This document shows, piece after piece, positions 15,415 through 22,674 of a DNA stretch of 33,432 bases (position 1 is the first letter of the stretch; every line of letters starts with the position of its first letter). Position numbers and translations under genes: made by a program. The notes under the pieces are model-generated. The model was not told the origin of the DNA. It ran no database searches and was given only the letters and a program-made list of their open reading frames with translations. This DNA is from Deinococcales bacterium (lineage in GTDB: Bacteria > Deinococcota > Deinococci > Deinococcales > Trueperaceae), in contig JAAYYF010000036.1 in NCBI GenBank assembly GCA_012515535.1, forward strand, positions 1-33,432, given 5' to 3'.

Positions 15415-16292
15415 AAGCGGTCCGGGTGCAGCAGGCGCGCGAGCTGGATGACCGCTTGCCCCAGGCGCGGGCCGTTGCGGCTCAGCATGTCGACCGTCTC
15501 GGGCGTGAGCTCCAGCACGCGCCCCTCGCGCACCGCCGCGATGCCCGCCCAGCCGGGCCGGGCGGCCACGTCGGCGGCGGTGACGCCGAACGGCGCGTCG
15601 GTCAGGAGGATCACCTCGGGGTCGGCGGCCACCACGTACTCGGGGTCGACCTGCGGGAAGTCGCCGAGGGCGGCGTCGACCACGTTCTCGCCGCCGGCCA
15701 GGCGCACCAGCGTGCCGACGTACGACGCGGGGCCGACCGTGTAGGGGGTGGGGTCGAGCTCCACGAACACCGTGGGCGGCGTGACGCCCTCGAGCCGCGC
15801 CGCCACCCCCGCCAGCTCGCCCTCGACGCGCCCCACCAGCAGGGCGGCGGCGGCCTCGCGCCCGAGCATGGCGCCGAGCAGCTCGAAGAAGGCGAACGTC
15901 TCCTCCAACGTCTGCGGCGTGCCGGCGTAGACCGTCAGGCCCAACGCCGCGAGCGGCTCGTGCATGCCGCTGTACTCGTCGACCAGCACCAGGTCGGGCT
16001 CGAGCGCCACGAGGGCCTCGAGGTCGGGCGCGAAGGCGTCGCCGAGCGTGGCCAGCCCGGCCACCTCGGCGGGCCAGTTCGAGTGGCGGTCGACGCCGAC
16101 CAGGCGGTCGCAGGCGCCGAGCGCGCACACCGTCTCGGTGTGCGAGGGCGCCATGGCCACCACGCGCGCCGGGGCCGCCGTCAGCGTGACCTCGCGCCCG
16201 AGGTCGTCGACCACGGTCAGGGGGAAGGCGGCGAATGCGCTCGAGAGCGCGAACGCCAGGAGCAGGGCCGAAGGCAGCAGAGCTCGTCTCAC
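15411..16292 (-). CDS. btuF: Vitamin B12-binding periplasmic protein
   Basis: This extracytoplasmic protein captures B12 and delivers it to BtuC. It has 293 residues with a signal peptide (MRRALLPSALLLAFALSSAFA). The mature part begins FPLTVVDDLGREVTLTAAPARVVAMAPSHTETVCALG, the class III solute-binding pattern. It then has LEPDLVLVDEY and a long central helix linking two lobes. There is no lipobox cysteine, so it is probably soluble or held by the uncleaved helix. The GTG start has AAGGAGAG upstream. It is the first gene after the cobalamin riboswitch. Haem or siderophore binding is the alternative, but the riboswitch makes B12 or a related corrinoid most likely. Confidence 0.88.
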   Translation of the reverse strand: MRRALLPSALLLAFALSSAFAAFPLTVVDDLGREVTLTAAPARVVAMAPSHTETVCALGACDRLVGVDRHSNWPAEVAGLATLGDAFAPDLEALVALEPDLVLVDEYSGMHEPLAALGLTVYAGTPQTLEETFAFFELLGAMLGREAAAALLVGRVEGELAGVAARLEGVTPPTVFVELDPTPYTVGPASYVGTLVRLAGGENVVDAALGDFPQVDPEYVVAADPEVILLTDAPFGVTAADVAARPGWAGIAAVREGRVLELTPETVDMLSRNGPRLGQAVIQLARLLHPDRF

Positions 16293-16344
16293 GTTCTCTC
16301 CTTGGCAGCCTGCGAGTTGTGGGGTGGGCGCCGTGCGGCGGGGT

Positions 16345-16365
16345 CGCCGGGCCGCGTGCCCGGCG
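16345..16365 (-). terminator. Hairpin in the btuF leader, likely riboswitch expression platform
   Basis: On the minus strand CGCCGGGC and GCCCGGCG pair over a 5-nt loop (8 bp). It lies between the cobalamin aptamer and the btuF ribosome binding site. No T run follows. It may act as a conditional terminator or as part of a translational switch. Confidence 0.4.
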
Positions 16366-16399
16366 GACCTGCCCTTCCTCGTCCTCGCAAGGGGTGCAG

Positions 16400-16498
16400 T
16401 GCTGACCGTGCCGCGGTACTCGGACTGAAGGCCCGGGGGCCTAACACCGTTGCGGGACAGCGTCGGACTCGCACCGACTTCCCCGCGGCAGGGTTACG
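16400..16498 (-). ncRNA. Cobalamin riboswitch aptamer
   Basis: The minus-strand leader of btuF holds the B12-box core: GGGGAAGTCGGTGCGAGTCC, then GACGCTGTCCCGCAACGGTG, and after a small GCCCCCGGGC hairpin, CAGTCCGAGTACCGCGG. These match the conserved GGGAA, GGTG, AGTCC, CTGNCCCGCNAC and AGTCCGANNACC blocks of cobalamin aptamers. The segment between the last two blocks is short, so the peripheral P8-P10 arms of the large class are missing. This points to a compact (Cbl-II-like) type. It should repress btuFCD when cobalamin is abundant. Confidence 0.9.
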
Positions 16499-16500
16499 GC

Positions 16501-16529
16501 ACTGTACGTCGGCACCCGGGGCGTGTCAA
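16501..16529 (-). promoter_or_regulatory. Promoter of the btuFCD operon
   Basis: On the minus strand TTGACA (complement of 16524-16529), a 17-nt spacer and TACAGT (complement of 16501-16506) form a near-consensus promoter. The expected start near 16494 lies immediately before the riboswitch core. Confidence 0.8.
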
Positions 16530-16536
16530 ACGCCGG

Positions 16537-16545
16537 TGGTAGGCT
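16537..16545 (+). promoter_or_regulatory. Leaderless extended -10 promoter of zapE
   Basis: TGGTAGGCT ends 7 nt before the GTG at 16553, and no ribosome binding site is present. It stands only 7 bp from the -35 box of the opposing btuF promoter. Confidence 0.6.
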
Positions 16546-16552
16546 CGCGGGC

Positions 16553-17638
16553 GTGACGCGCCCGCTCACCGTGGCCGACCTCGCGCCGCCCTCCCCCATC
16601 GACACGCGCGACCTGCGCCCCCCGCCGCGCTTCGCGGAGGTGGCGTTCGAGACCTACCACCCGCAGCACCCGAGCCAGAGCGAGGCCCGCGAGAAGGTCC
16701 GCGAGTTCGTGCTGGCGCGGCGCTGGCGCCACCGCCGGGGCGCCGCCCCCGCGCGGCGCCGGCCGGGCTGGTGGCCGTTCGGCGCCCCCGCCGAGGCGGG
16801 CGCGGGGCTCTACCTCGACGGCGGCTTCGGCGTCGGCAAGACGCACCTGCTCGCCAGCGCCTACGCCGCCGCCGACACCGCCGCCAAGCGCTACGTGAGC
16901 TTCCAGGAGCTCGTGTACATGATCGGCGTGATGGGCATGGAGCGCGCCAAGGCCGAGCTGGCCAACCTCGAGCTGCTGTGCATCGACGAGTTCGAGCTCG
17001 ACGACCCCGGCAACACCCTGATCGTCAAGACGTTCCTGGCGGCGCTGCTGGAGGGCGGCGGCGCGGTGGTGACCACCTCCAACACCCCGCCCGAGGCGCA
17101 GGGCCAGGGTCGCTTCAACGCCGACGACTTCCGCCGCGAGATCCAGTCGCTGGCCGCCAGCTTCGAGGTGCTCCGCGTCGACGGCCCCGACTACCGCCAC
17201 CGCAGCAGCCTGGGCGCCTGGCTGGCGCCCGAGCGCCTCGCCTGGCTGACGGCTCACGAGCGCGCCCCCGGTCCGCGCCTGGTGCTGGGCTGGGACGAGC
17301 TGTTCGAGCTGCTGCGCGGCGTGCACCCCACGCGCTACGGCGGGCTCCTGAAGCAGGTGGGCACCGTCTACCTGGCGGGCGCGCGCCCCATCCGCTCGCA
17401 GAACGACGCGCTGCGCTTCGTGCACTTCGTCGACAAGCTCTACGACCTCCAGGTGGGCCTGCGCGCCTCGGGCGAGGGCGCGCTCATCGAGCTGTTCGAC
17501 GCCTCCTACCGCGAGGGCGCCTACGCCAAGAAGCACCACCGCTGCCTCTCGCGCCTCTCCGAGCTGCTGGCCGAGGCGCCGGAGGCGGGCGAGCCGCTAG
17601 CCGAGGGCCGCGAGCCAGCCGGCCAGGTCGTCGGCTAG
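16553..17638 (+). CDS. zapE: AFG1/ZapE-family ATPase
   Basis: ZapE is an AAA-type ATPase. In E. coli it binds the Z ring and is needed for division under stress; mitochondrial AFG1 relatives handle membrane proteins. The 361-residue protein has Walker A GGFGVGKTH (Lys96) and Walker B LCIDEFELDDP (Asp145, Glu146). It also has the sensor-like VVTTSNTPPE, and YRHR followed by a long C-terminal region that ends in FDASYREGAYAKKHHRCLSRLSELL. The GTG at 16553 is preceded by a -10 box at leaderless distance. Its last 42 bp overlap the end of the convergent LpxB-like gene. Confidence 0.88.
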   Translation: MTRPLTVADLAPPSPIDTRDLRPPPRFAEVAFETYHPQHPSQSEAREKVREFVLARRWRHRRGAAPARRRPGWWPFGAPAEAGAGLYLDGGFGVGKTHLLASAYAAADTAAKRYVSFQELVYMIGVMGMERAKAELANLELLCIDEFELDDPGNTLIVKTFLAALLEGGGAVVTTSNTPPEAQGQGRFNADDFRREIQSLAASFEVLRVDGPDYRHRSSLGAWLAPERLAWLTAHERAPGPRLVLGWDELFELLRGVHPTRYGGLLKQVGTVYLAGARPIRSQNDALRFVHFVDKLYDLQVGLRASGEGALIELFDASYREGAYAKKHHRCLSRLSELLAEAPEAGEPLAEGREPAGQVVG

Positions 17639-18865
17639 CGCCGCGCTGGCGCCCGGCGGCCCCATGCGCTCGGCGCCCGCCGCGCGCGCCGCCGCGCGCA
17701 CGCCCGGGTCGCGTAGCGCGCGCTCCAGCTGCCGCGCCACCGCCTCGGGGGTGGGCGCCGCCACCAGCAGGCCGGCGCCCAGCAGGCGCGCCTGGTTGCG
17801 CAGGTAGTCGCGGCCGTAGAGCGGCGGCACCTCGAACGCCACCACCGGCAGCCCCAGCCCCACCGCCTGCTCGTTGGCGGTGCCGGCCGTGCCCAGCGCG
17901 GCGTCGGCCGTGGCCAGCACCGCCGCGAAGCGCCCCTCGACCCACCACAGGCGCCGCTCCCCCCGGCGCCAGGCGGCCACCACCCCGTCGGCTGCGGTCG
18001 GCGTGGGGCCGGCACCCGCCGCGGACGCGGCCGCCCGGCCCGACGTGGGGGCGGCATGCGGTACGGGCGCACGGCCGCCGTCCAGGACGGCCTCCGGCTC
18101 CCAACCGGGCGGCGGCGCCGGCACGCGCGCGTGCGTCCAGGCCACCAGGCCGTGCACCCGCGGCAGGCGCTCCAAGGCGCGGGTCATCAGGCTCACGCTG
18201 GCCACGGCCTGGTCGCGCGAGCCGGGCAGCAGCGCCACCACCGGTGGGTCCTCGCCGCCCGCGCCGCCCACGCCCGGAAGCGGCGCGGCGGCGAGCCCGT
18301 CCATCATCGGGTTGCCGAGCCAGGTGGCGTCGCGCACGCCCCGGCCGCGCAGGAACTCCGCGGTGGCGGCGTCGCGCGCGTACACGCGGTCGGCGCGGCG
18401 CAGCAGCGCGAGCTCGGGGGCGCGGAAGCTCTCCATGAAGTAGCGCAGCGGCGAGCCGCCGCCCTCGCGCCCCTGCTGGTGGTACGCCGACACCAGCGGC
18501 TGCAGCACGCGCCGCGGGGCGGGCACCAGGCTGGCGTGCAGCTGGGCGTAGACGTCGCCCACCACCAGCACGGCGTCGGGGCGCGCGCGGCGCAGGAACG
18601 ACGCCTGCGCCAGCGTCAGGCCCAGCAGCCCGGCGCGCAGGTCCTGCCACAGCAGCCGCGGGTGGTGGAAGGTGAAGCCGTCGGCCGGCAGCCGCCGCCT
18701 CGGCCCCACCAGCGCGACGCCGGCGCGCTCGAGCTGCGCGCCGAGCCCCACGAGCGGGAACGCCGCCAGCTCCAGCTCCGGCAGGCGCGCGCGGAGCGCC
18801 TCGGCCAGGCGCGCGGCGATGAAGTCCTCGCCGTGGCCGTTCGAGACGATGAGCAGCTGGGTCAT
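17597..18865 (-). CDS. LpxB-related glycosyltransferase-like protein (lipid-A-disaccharide synthase-related)
   Basis: The N terminus MTQLLIVSNGHGEDFIAARLAEAL identifies the LpxB-related family found in cyanobacteria and Deinococcota (TIGR03492 as I recall it), distinct from true LpxB. Of 422 residues, the N-terminal domain has VVGDVYAQLH. The C-terminal domain has VVALLPGSRDQAV and the nucleotide-sugar region ALGTAGTANEQAVGLGLPVVAFE. A low-complexity Ala/Pro/Thr insert lies at about residues 260-300. No lpxA, lpxC or lpxD is nearby, so lipid A synthesis is not implied; the substrate is unknown. The ATG at 18865 lies 17 nt behind nadK. The gene closes the aroA-cmk-nadK unit. Confidence 0.75.
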   Translation of the reverse strand: MTQLLIVSNGHGEDFIAARLAEALRARLPELELAAFPLVGLGAQLERAGVALVGPRRRLPADGFTFHHPRLLWQDLRAGLLGLTLAQASFLRRARPDAVLVVGDVYAQLHASLVPAPRRVLQPLVSAYHQQGREGGGSPLRYFMESFRAPELALLRRADRVYARDAATAEFLRGRGVRDATWLGNPMMDGLAAAPLPGVGGAGGEDPPVVALLPGSRDQAVASVSLMTRALERLPRVHGLVAWTHARVPAPPPGWEPEAVLDGGRAPVPHAAPTSGRAAASAAGAGPTPTAADGVVAAWRRGERRLWWVEGRFAAVLATADAALGTAGTANEQAVGLGLPVVAFEVPPLYGRDYLRNQARLLGAGLLVAAPTPEAVARQLERALRDPGVRAAARAAGAERMGPPGASAALADDLAGWLAALG

Positions 18866-18882
18866 GCCGGCTGGCGCTTCCG

Positions 18883-19776
18883 TCAGGCCTCGTCGACGGG
18901 GATCGGCGGCAGCGGCCCCTCGCCCCAGCCGAGCTTGTGGCGCAGCACGTCGAAGGCGCTGCGGCGGCCCGTCGACAGCAGGCACATGCCGCGCGGCGCG
19001 GCCGTGACCACCAGCCGGTCGCCGACCGACAGGTCGACGCGCTCCTGGCCGTCGATCACCATGGCGATCTCGTCGGAGCGGGTGAGGATCTCGAGGCCGA
19101 TGTTGACGTCGCCCGGCAGCACGATCGGGCGGTTGGTGAGCGAGTGGGGGGCCACCGGCGTGACCACCAGCGCGCGCAGGCGGTGGTCGAGGATGGGCCC
19201 GCCCAACGACAGCGAGTAGGCGGTGGAGCCGACCGGGGTGGAGACCACCAGGCCGTCGGCGCGGTACTCGGTGGCGTAGCCGCCGTCCACGCGCATGCGC
19301 ACCCGCACCAGGCGCGTCATGACGCCCTGCGACAGCATCACGTCGTTCACGGCCAGGAAGCGCGTGGGGCTCGGGGGGCGGCGCACCGCGATCATCATCT
19401 TCTCGTGGACGGGCCAGGCGGGCGCCGCCTGCCCCTGGGCGTAGGCCAGCGCCTCGTCGGCGCCGAACTCGGCCAGGAAGCCGAGCTTGCCGAGGTTCAC
19501 GCCCATCACCGGCGCGGTGGCGCCCGCCAGGCGCCGGCCCACCGACAGCAGGGTGCCGTCGCCCCCCACCGACACCACCAGGTCGGCGCCGGTGGCCAGG
19601 GCCCCCAGGTCGGCGGTGCCGTCGAGGTCGAAGTCGACGTGGGCGCCCCGCGCCGCCAGCAGCTCGCCGAGCTCGCGGCCCAGCGGGTGCGCCTCGGGCT
19701 TGTGGCTGGTGCTGGTGACCACCACGCGCCTGAGGCTTGCGGCTGGGAGCTGGAAGGTGGGCCCGCCCGGGCTCAA
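18883..19776 (-). CDS. nadK: NAD kinase
   Basis: NadK phosphorylates NAD to NADP and controls the cellular NADP pool. The 297-residue protein has the diagnostic GGDGT (71-75). It also has GVNLGKLGFLAEF, LAVNDVMLSQG (the NE/D motif as ND) and ADGLVVSTPVGSTAYSLSLGGPI. The TTG start (19776) overlaps the cmk stop codon as TTGA. The first about 15 residues are unlike the family core, so translation might also begin a little later; no better start codon with a ribosome binding site is seen. Its place between cmk and the LpxB-like gene implies joint expression. Confidence 0.93.
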   Translation of the reverse strand: MSPGGPTFQLPAASLRRVVVTSTSHKPEAHPLGRELGELLAARGAHVDFDLDGTADLGALATGADLVVSVGGDGTLLSVGRRLAGATAPVMGVNLGKLGFLAEFGADEALAYAQGQAAPAWPVHEKMMIAVRRPPSPTRFLAVNDVMLSQGVMTRLVRVRMRVDGGYATEYRADGLVVSTPVGSTAYSLSLGGPILDHRLRALVVTPVAPHSLTNRPIVLPGDVNIGLEILTRSDEIAMVIDGQERVDLSVGDRLVVTAAPRGMCLLSTGRRSAFDVLRHKLGWGEGPLPPIPVDEA

Positions 19777-20447
19777 CGCTCTACGGCTCCGAGCGGCAGC
19801 GCCGCGCGCACGTCCTGGAGCACGCGCTCCACGACCTCCTCGAGCGTGAGCGGGCCGGTGTCGAGGAAGATCGCGTCGGGCGCGGGCGCCGACTGGCGCG
19901 CGTCCTGCTCGTCGCGGCGCCGCAGCCTCTCGGCCACCTGGCGCAGCTCGCCGCTGCGCTCGCCGGCGCGGCGCGCGGCGCGCACCTCGGGGTCGGCGGT
20001 GAGGAAGAACTTGACGCTGGCCTGCGGGAACACGGCCGTGCCCATGTCGCGGCCGTCGATGACGAACGAGCCCCGCACCTCGCGCAGGCGCTCGGTGACC
20101 CAGGCGCGCACGCGGGCGTGGCGCGCCACGGTCGAGACGGCCACGTCGATGGCGTCGGTGTGCAGCTCGGCGGTGACGTCGACGCCGTCGACGCGCACGC
20201 GGTTGCCGCTCGGGTCGGGCTCCAGCGCCACCTCGTGGCTCCGCAGCAGCGTCACCACCGCCTCCTCGTCGGTCAGCTCGACGTTGGAGCGCAGGGCGAC
20301 GTGGGTGGCGGCGCGGTAGAGCAGCCCGCTCGACACGTAGGCGATGCCCAGGCGGTCCGCCAGCAGGCGCGCCACGGTCGACTTGCCCGAGGCGGCGGGG
20401 CCGTCGATGGTGATGACGGTGCGCCCCTCTGCGGTCATGGCGCTCAT
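19773..20447 (-). CDS. cmk: Cytidylate kinase
   Basis: Cmk phosphorylates CMP and dCMP for nucleotide recycling. The 224-residue protein has the P-loop GPAASGKST (16-24), SSGLLYRAAT, the inserted CMP-binding region with VDGVDVTAELHTD, and FVIDGRDMGTAVFP. It ends with the family C-terminal helix (LTLEEVVERVL). The ATG (complement of 20445-20447) overlaps the aroA stop as ATGA, and GGGAGG lies inside the last aroA codons. An aroA-cmk pairing is common in bacteria. A second ATG four codons on is possible but has no better binding site. Confidence 0.94.
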   Translation of the reverse strand: MSAMTAEGRTVITIDGPAASGKSTVARLLADRLGIAYVSSGLLYRAATHVALRSNVELTDEEAVVTLLRSHEVALEPDPSGNRVRVDGVDVTAELHTDAIDVAVSTVARHARVRAWVTERLREVRGSFVIDGRDMGTAVFPQASVKFFLTADPEVRAARRAGERSGELRQVAERLRRRDEQDARQSAPAPDAIFLDTGPLTLEEVVERVLQDVRAALPLGAVER

Positions 20448-21751
20448 GATAGCCTCCCGCCCAGCAGCCCTAAGAAGTCGGTGAAGAAGCCCGGGTAGGT
20501 CTTGGCCACGCAGGCCGGGTCCTGGATCACGACGTTGGGGATGCGCGCACCCGCCACCGCCAGGGCCATGGCCATGCGGTGGTCGCCGTACGTCTCGAGC
20601 ACCACCGGGCGCTCGGGCGCCGTCGCCAGCGGGTGGACGGTGAGCTCGTCGTCGCCCTCCTCCACCAGCGCGCCGAGCTTGCCGAGCTCCACGGCCATGG
20701 CGGTTAGGCGGTCGGTCTCCTTGATGCGCAGGTTGCCGACGTTGTGGATGCGCACGGGCGCGTCGGCGAACAGCGCCACCACCGCCAGCGTCTGGGCCTG
20801 GTCGGGCATGTCGTTGAGGTCGAAGGCGAAGCCGCCGCGCAGGCGCCCGCCGGGCGGGCCCGCGACCGTGACGTCGGTGGCGCCCCACGTCACGCGCGCG
20901 CCCATCTCCTCGAGCACGCTCGCCAGGCGCGCGTCGCCCTGGCGCGTGCCGCGCCCGAGGTTGGTGATGGTCACCTCGCCGCCGCTCACGGCCGCCGCGG
21001 CCCAGAAGTAGCCGGCGGCCATGGCGTCGCCCTCGATGCGGTGGTCGTGGCCGCGGTAGCGCCCGGGCGTCACGTCGAAGCGGCGGTAGCCGTCGCGCGC
21101 CACCCTCACCCCGAAGTCGGCCATCAGGTCGATGGTCATGTCGACGAACGGCTTGGAGAGGAGCTCGCCCTCCACCTCGAGCGTCACCGGCGCGCCGGCG
21201 TACGGCGCCGCCAGCAGCAGCCCCGAGAGGAACTGCGAGCTGCGGTCGCCGCGCAGCCGCGCGCGCCCGCCCGCGAGGCCGCGCGCCTCGATCACCACCG
21301 GGGGGCAGCCGTCGCCGTTCTCGGCGTAGGCGCGCGCGCCCAGCTGCTCGAGCGCGTCGAGCAGCTCCTGGATGGGGCGCTCGCGCATGCGCGCGTTGCC
21401 GTCGAGGCGGAAGCGGCCGTCGCCGAGCGCCGCCGCGGCGGCCAAGAAGCGGATGCTGGTGCCCGACAGCCGCAGGTCGAGCTCGGCCTCGCGCGCGGGC
21501 AGCGGACCGCCGGCCCCCACCACGGTGACCTCGGTGCCGCGCGCCTCCACACGCGCGCCGAGCTTGAGCAGCGCCTGCACCATCACCTCGGAGTCCTCGG
21601 CCACCAGGGCGCCGCGCAGCGTGCTGACCCCCTCGGCGAGCGCCGCCACCACCAGCGCGCGGTTGGTGAGGCTCTTGCTGCCCGGCACGGCGAGGGCGCC
21701 CCGCGCGGCGACCTGGGGTCCGACGTTGACGGTGGGAGGGAGACGCATCAT
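20444..21751 (-). CDS. aroA: 3-phosphoshikimate 1-carboxyvinyltransferase (EPSP synthase)
   Basis: AroA joins shikimate 3-phosphate and phosphoenolpyruvate in the pathway to aromatic amino acids. The 435 residues carry GSKSLTNRAL, LRLSGTSIRFL (usual N-A/S-G-T region with Leu-Ser in place of Asn-Ala/Ser), GNARMRERPIQELL and GDRSSQFLSGLLLAAP. Further motifs are LNDMPDQAQTLAV with the catalytic Asp, LRIKETDRL and YGDHRMAMALAV. GGAAGGA precedes the start. It heads the aroA-cmk-nadK unit and is divergent from sufE, separated by 66 bp. It uses the same pathway as the DAHP synthase at 2253. Confidence 0.96.
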   Translation of the reverse strand: MMRLPPTVNVGPQVAARGALAVPGSKSLTNRALVVAALAEGVSTLRGALVAEDSEVMVQALLKLGARVEARGTEVTVVGAGGPLPAREAELDLRLSGTSIRFLAAAAALGDGRFRLDGNARMRERPIQELLDALEQLGARAYAENGDGCPPVVIEARGLAGGRARLRGDRSSQFLSGLLLAAPYAGAPVTLEVEGELLSKPFVDMTIDLMADFGVRVARDGYRRFDVTPGRYRGHDHRIEGDAMAAGYFWAAAAVSGGEVTITNLGRGTRQGDARLASVLEEMGARVTWGATDVTVAGPPGGRLRGGFAFDLNDMPDQAQTLAVVALFADAPVRIHNVGNLRIKETDRLTAMAVELGKLGALVEEGDDELTVHPLATAPERPVVLETYGDHRMAMALAVAGARIPNVVIQDPACVAKTYPGFFTDFLGLLGGRLS

Positions 21752-21801
21752 CCTTCCAAAGATACACCGCCCCCTGGAGCACCCGGCGCCGGGGCCCGGT
21801 C

Positions 21802-21810
21802 TGGTACCCT
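21802..21810 (+). promoter_or_regulatory. Leaderless extended -10 promoter of sufE
   Basis: TGGTACCCT ends 7 nt before the GTG at 21818. No ribosome binding site lies between. Confidence 0.6.
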
Positions 21811-21817
21811 GCCGAGC

Positions 21818-22237
21818 GTGAGCAACCCAGCCCCGCTACAGAAGATCGTCGACGAGTTCCGCGCCGCCCCGAAACAGCTGCGCCTGCCGCTGCTCCTCGA
21901 GTACGCGAACCGCCTGCCGCCGCTGCCCGCGGGCATGGACTCCGACCTCGAGCGGGTGCACGAGTGCCAGACGCCGCTGTTCCTCAAGACGACGCTGGAG
22001 GACGGCCGGGTGCGCCTCTTCTTCGACGCGCCCCCCGAGGCGCCCACCACCCGCGGCTTCGCGGCCGTGATCGGCCTGGGGCTCGACGGCGCGGCGGTCG
22101 AGGACGTGCTGGGCGTGCCCGACGACTTCTACCAGGAGATGGGGCTGGCCGAGCTGATCTCGCCCCTGCGCCTGCGCGGCATGGGCGCGATCGTGGGGCG
22201 CGTCAAGCGCCAGCTGCGCGCCAAGCAGCAGGCCTGA
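21818..22237 (+). CDS. sufE: Cysteine desulfuration protein SufE
   Basis: SufE takes persulfide sulfur from the desulfurase SufS and passes it to the Fe-S scaffold. The 139-residue protein begins MSNPAPLQKIVDEFRAAPKQ. It has LLEYANRLPPLP and the acceptor cysteine Cys50 in VHECQTPLFL. Its end, LRLRGMGAIVGRVKRQL, matches the family. The GTG start is directly below a TGGTACCCT box and is probably leaderless. No sufBCDS genes are in the window, so it is a detached member of the pathway. rpmE follows with its own promoter. Confidence 0.92.
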   Translation: MSNPAPLQKIVDEFRAAPKQLRLPLLLEYANRLPPLPAGMDSDLERVHECQTPLFLKTTLEDGRVRLFFDAPPEAPTTRGFAAVIGLGLDGAAVEDVLGVPDDFYQEMGLAELISPLRLRGMGAIVGRVKRQLRAKQQA

Positions 22238-22299
22238 GCCGTACCCGCGGCGCCGAGCGCGCGCTGGTCGCGCGTGGGTGGCGCTTCGGGCGGCGTTGG

Positions 22300-22308
22300 T
22301 GCTAGAAT
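22300..22308 (+). promoter_or_regulatory. Extended -10 promoter of rpmE
   Basis: TGCTAGAAT is followed by a leader of about 43 nt. That leader contains a hairpin, GGGCCG/CGGCCC (22328-22333/22339-22344), and then the ribosome binding site GGAGG. Confidence 0.65.
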
Positions 22309-22357
22309 CCGAAGGTTTGAGATGGCCGGGCCGTGGCGCGGCCCGTGGAGGAAGACG

Positions 22358-22579
22358 ATGAAGAAGGACATCCACCCCAAGATGGTGCCCTGCAAGGTCA
22401 TCTGCGACGGCGAGGTCGTCATGGAGACCTACAGCACGAAGCCCGAGCTGCACGTCGACGTGTGGTCCGGCAACCACCCGTTCTTCACCGGCGAGCAGCG
22501 CTTCATCGACACCGAAGGTCGCGTCGAGAAGTTCCAGAAGCGCTTCGGCGACAGCTACCGCCGCACCGCCAAGAAGTAA
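22358..22579 (+). CDS. rpmE: 50S ribosomal protein L31, zinc-free form
   Basis: L31 bridges the two ribosomal subunits. The 73-residue protein begins MKKDIHPKMVP and has METYSTKPELHVDV, HPFFTGEQRFIDTEGRVEKF and RFGDSYRR. This closely follows the Thermus L31 pattern as I remember it. The zinc ligands are lost: the first pair (CxC) is reduced to Cys16 followed by DGEV, and the second CxxC is replaced by WSGN (36-39). GGAGG precedes the ATG at 22358. An in-frame ATG at 22322 would add 12 residues unlike L31 and lies in the hairpin leader. Confidence 0.94.
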   Translation: MKKDIHPKMVPCKVICDGEVVMETYSTKPELHVDVWSGNHPFFTGEQRFIDTEGRVEKFQKRFGDSYRRTAKK

Positions 22580-22615
22580 GCGCCGCGCCCCCGTGGCGCT
22601 CGGCGTTACGCGCTA

Positions 22616-22645
22616 GCGGCCCGCTCCGGTTACGGAGCGGGCCGC
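22616..22645. terminator. Bidirectional hairpin terminator
   Basis: A perfect 13-bp stem (22616-22628 with 22633-22645) closes a GTTA loop. It sits between the convergent rpmE and histidine kinase genes, 36 nt after the rpmE stop. TTCG follows on the plus strand. It can serve both genes. Confidence 0.75.
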
Positions 22646-22674
22646 TTCGCGTCGCGAGCTCGGGCGCCCCTGCC

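Noticed and set aside
22322-22357. L31 starting at the ATG at 22322
   Set aside because: This would add 12 residues not found in L31 and would place the start inside the hairpin leader. The ATG at 22358 has a good ribosome binding site.
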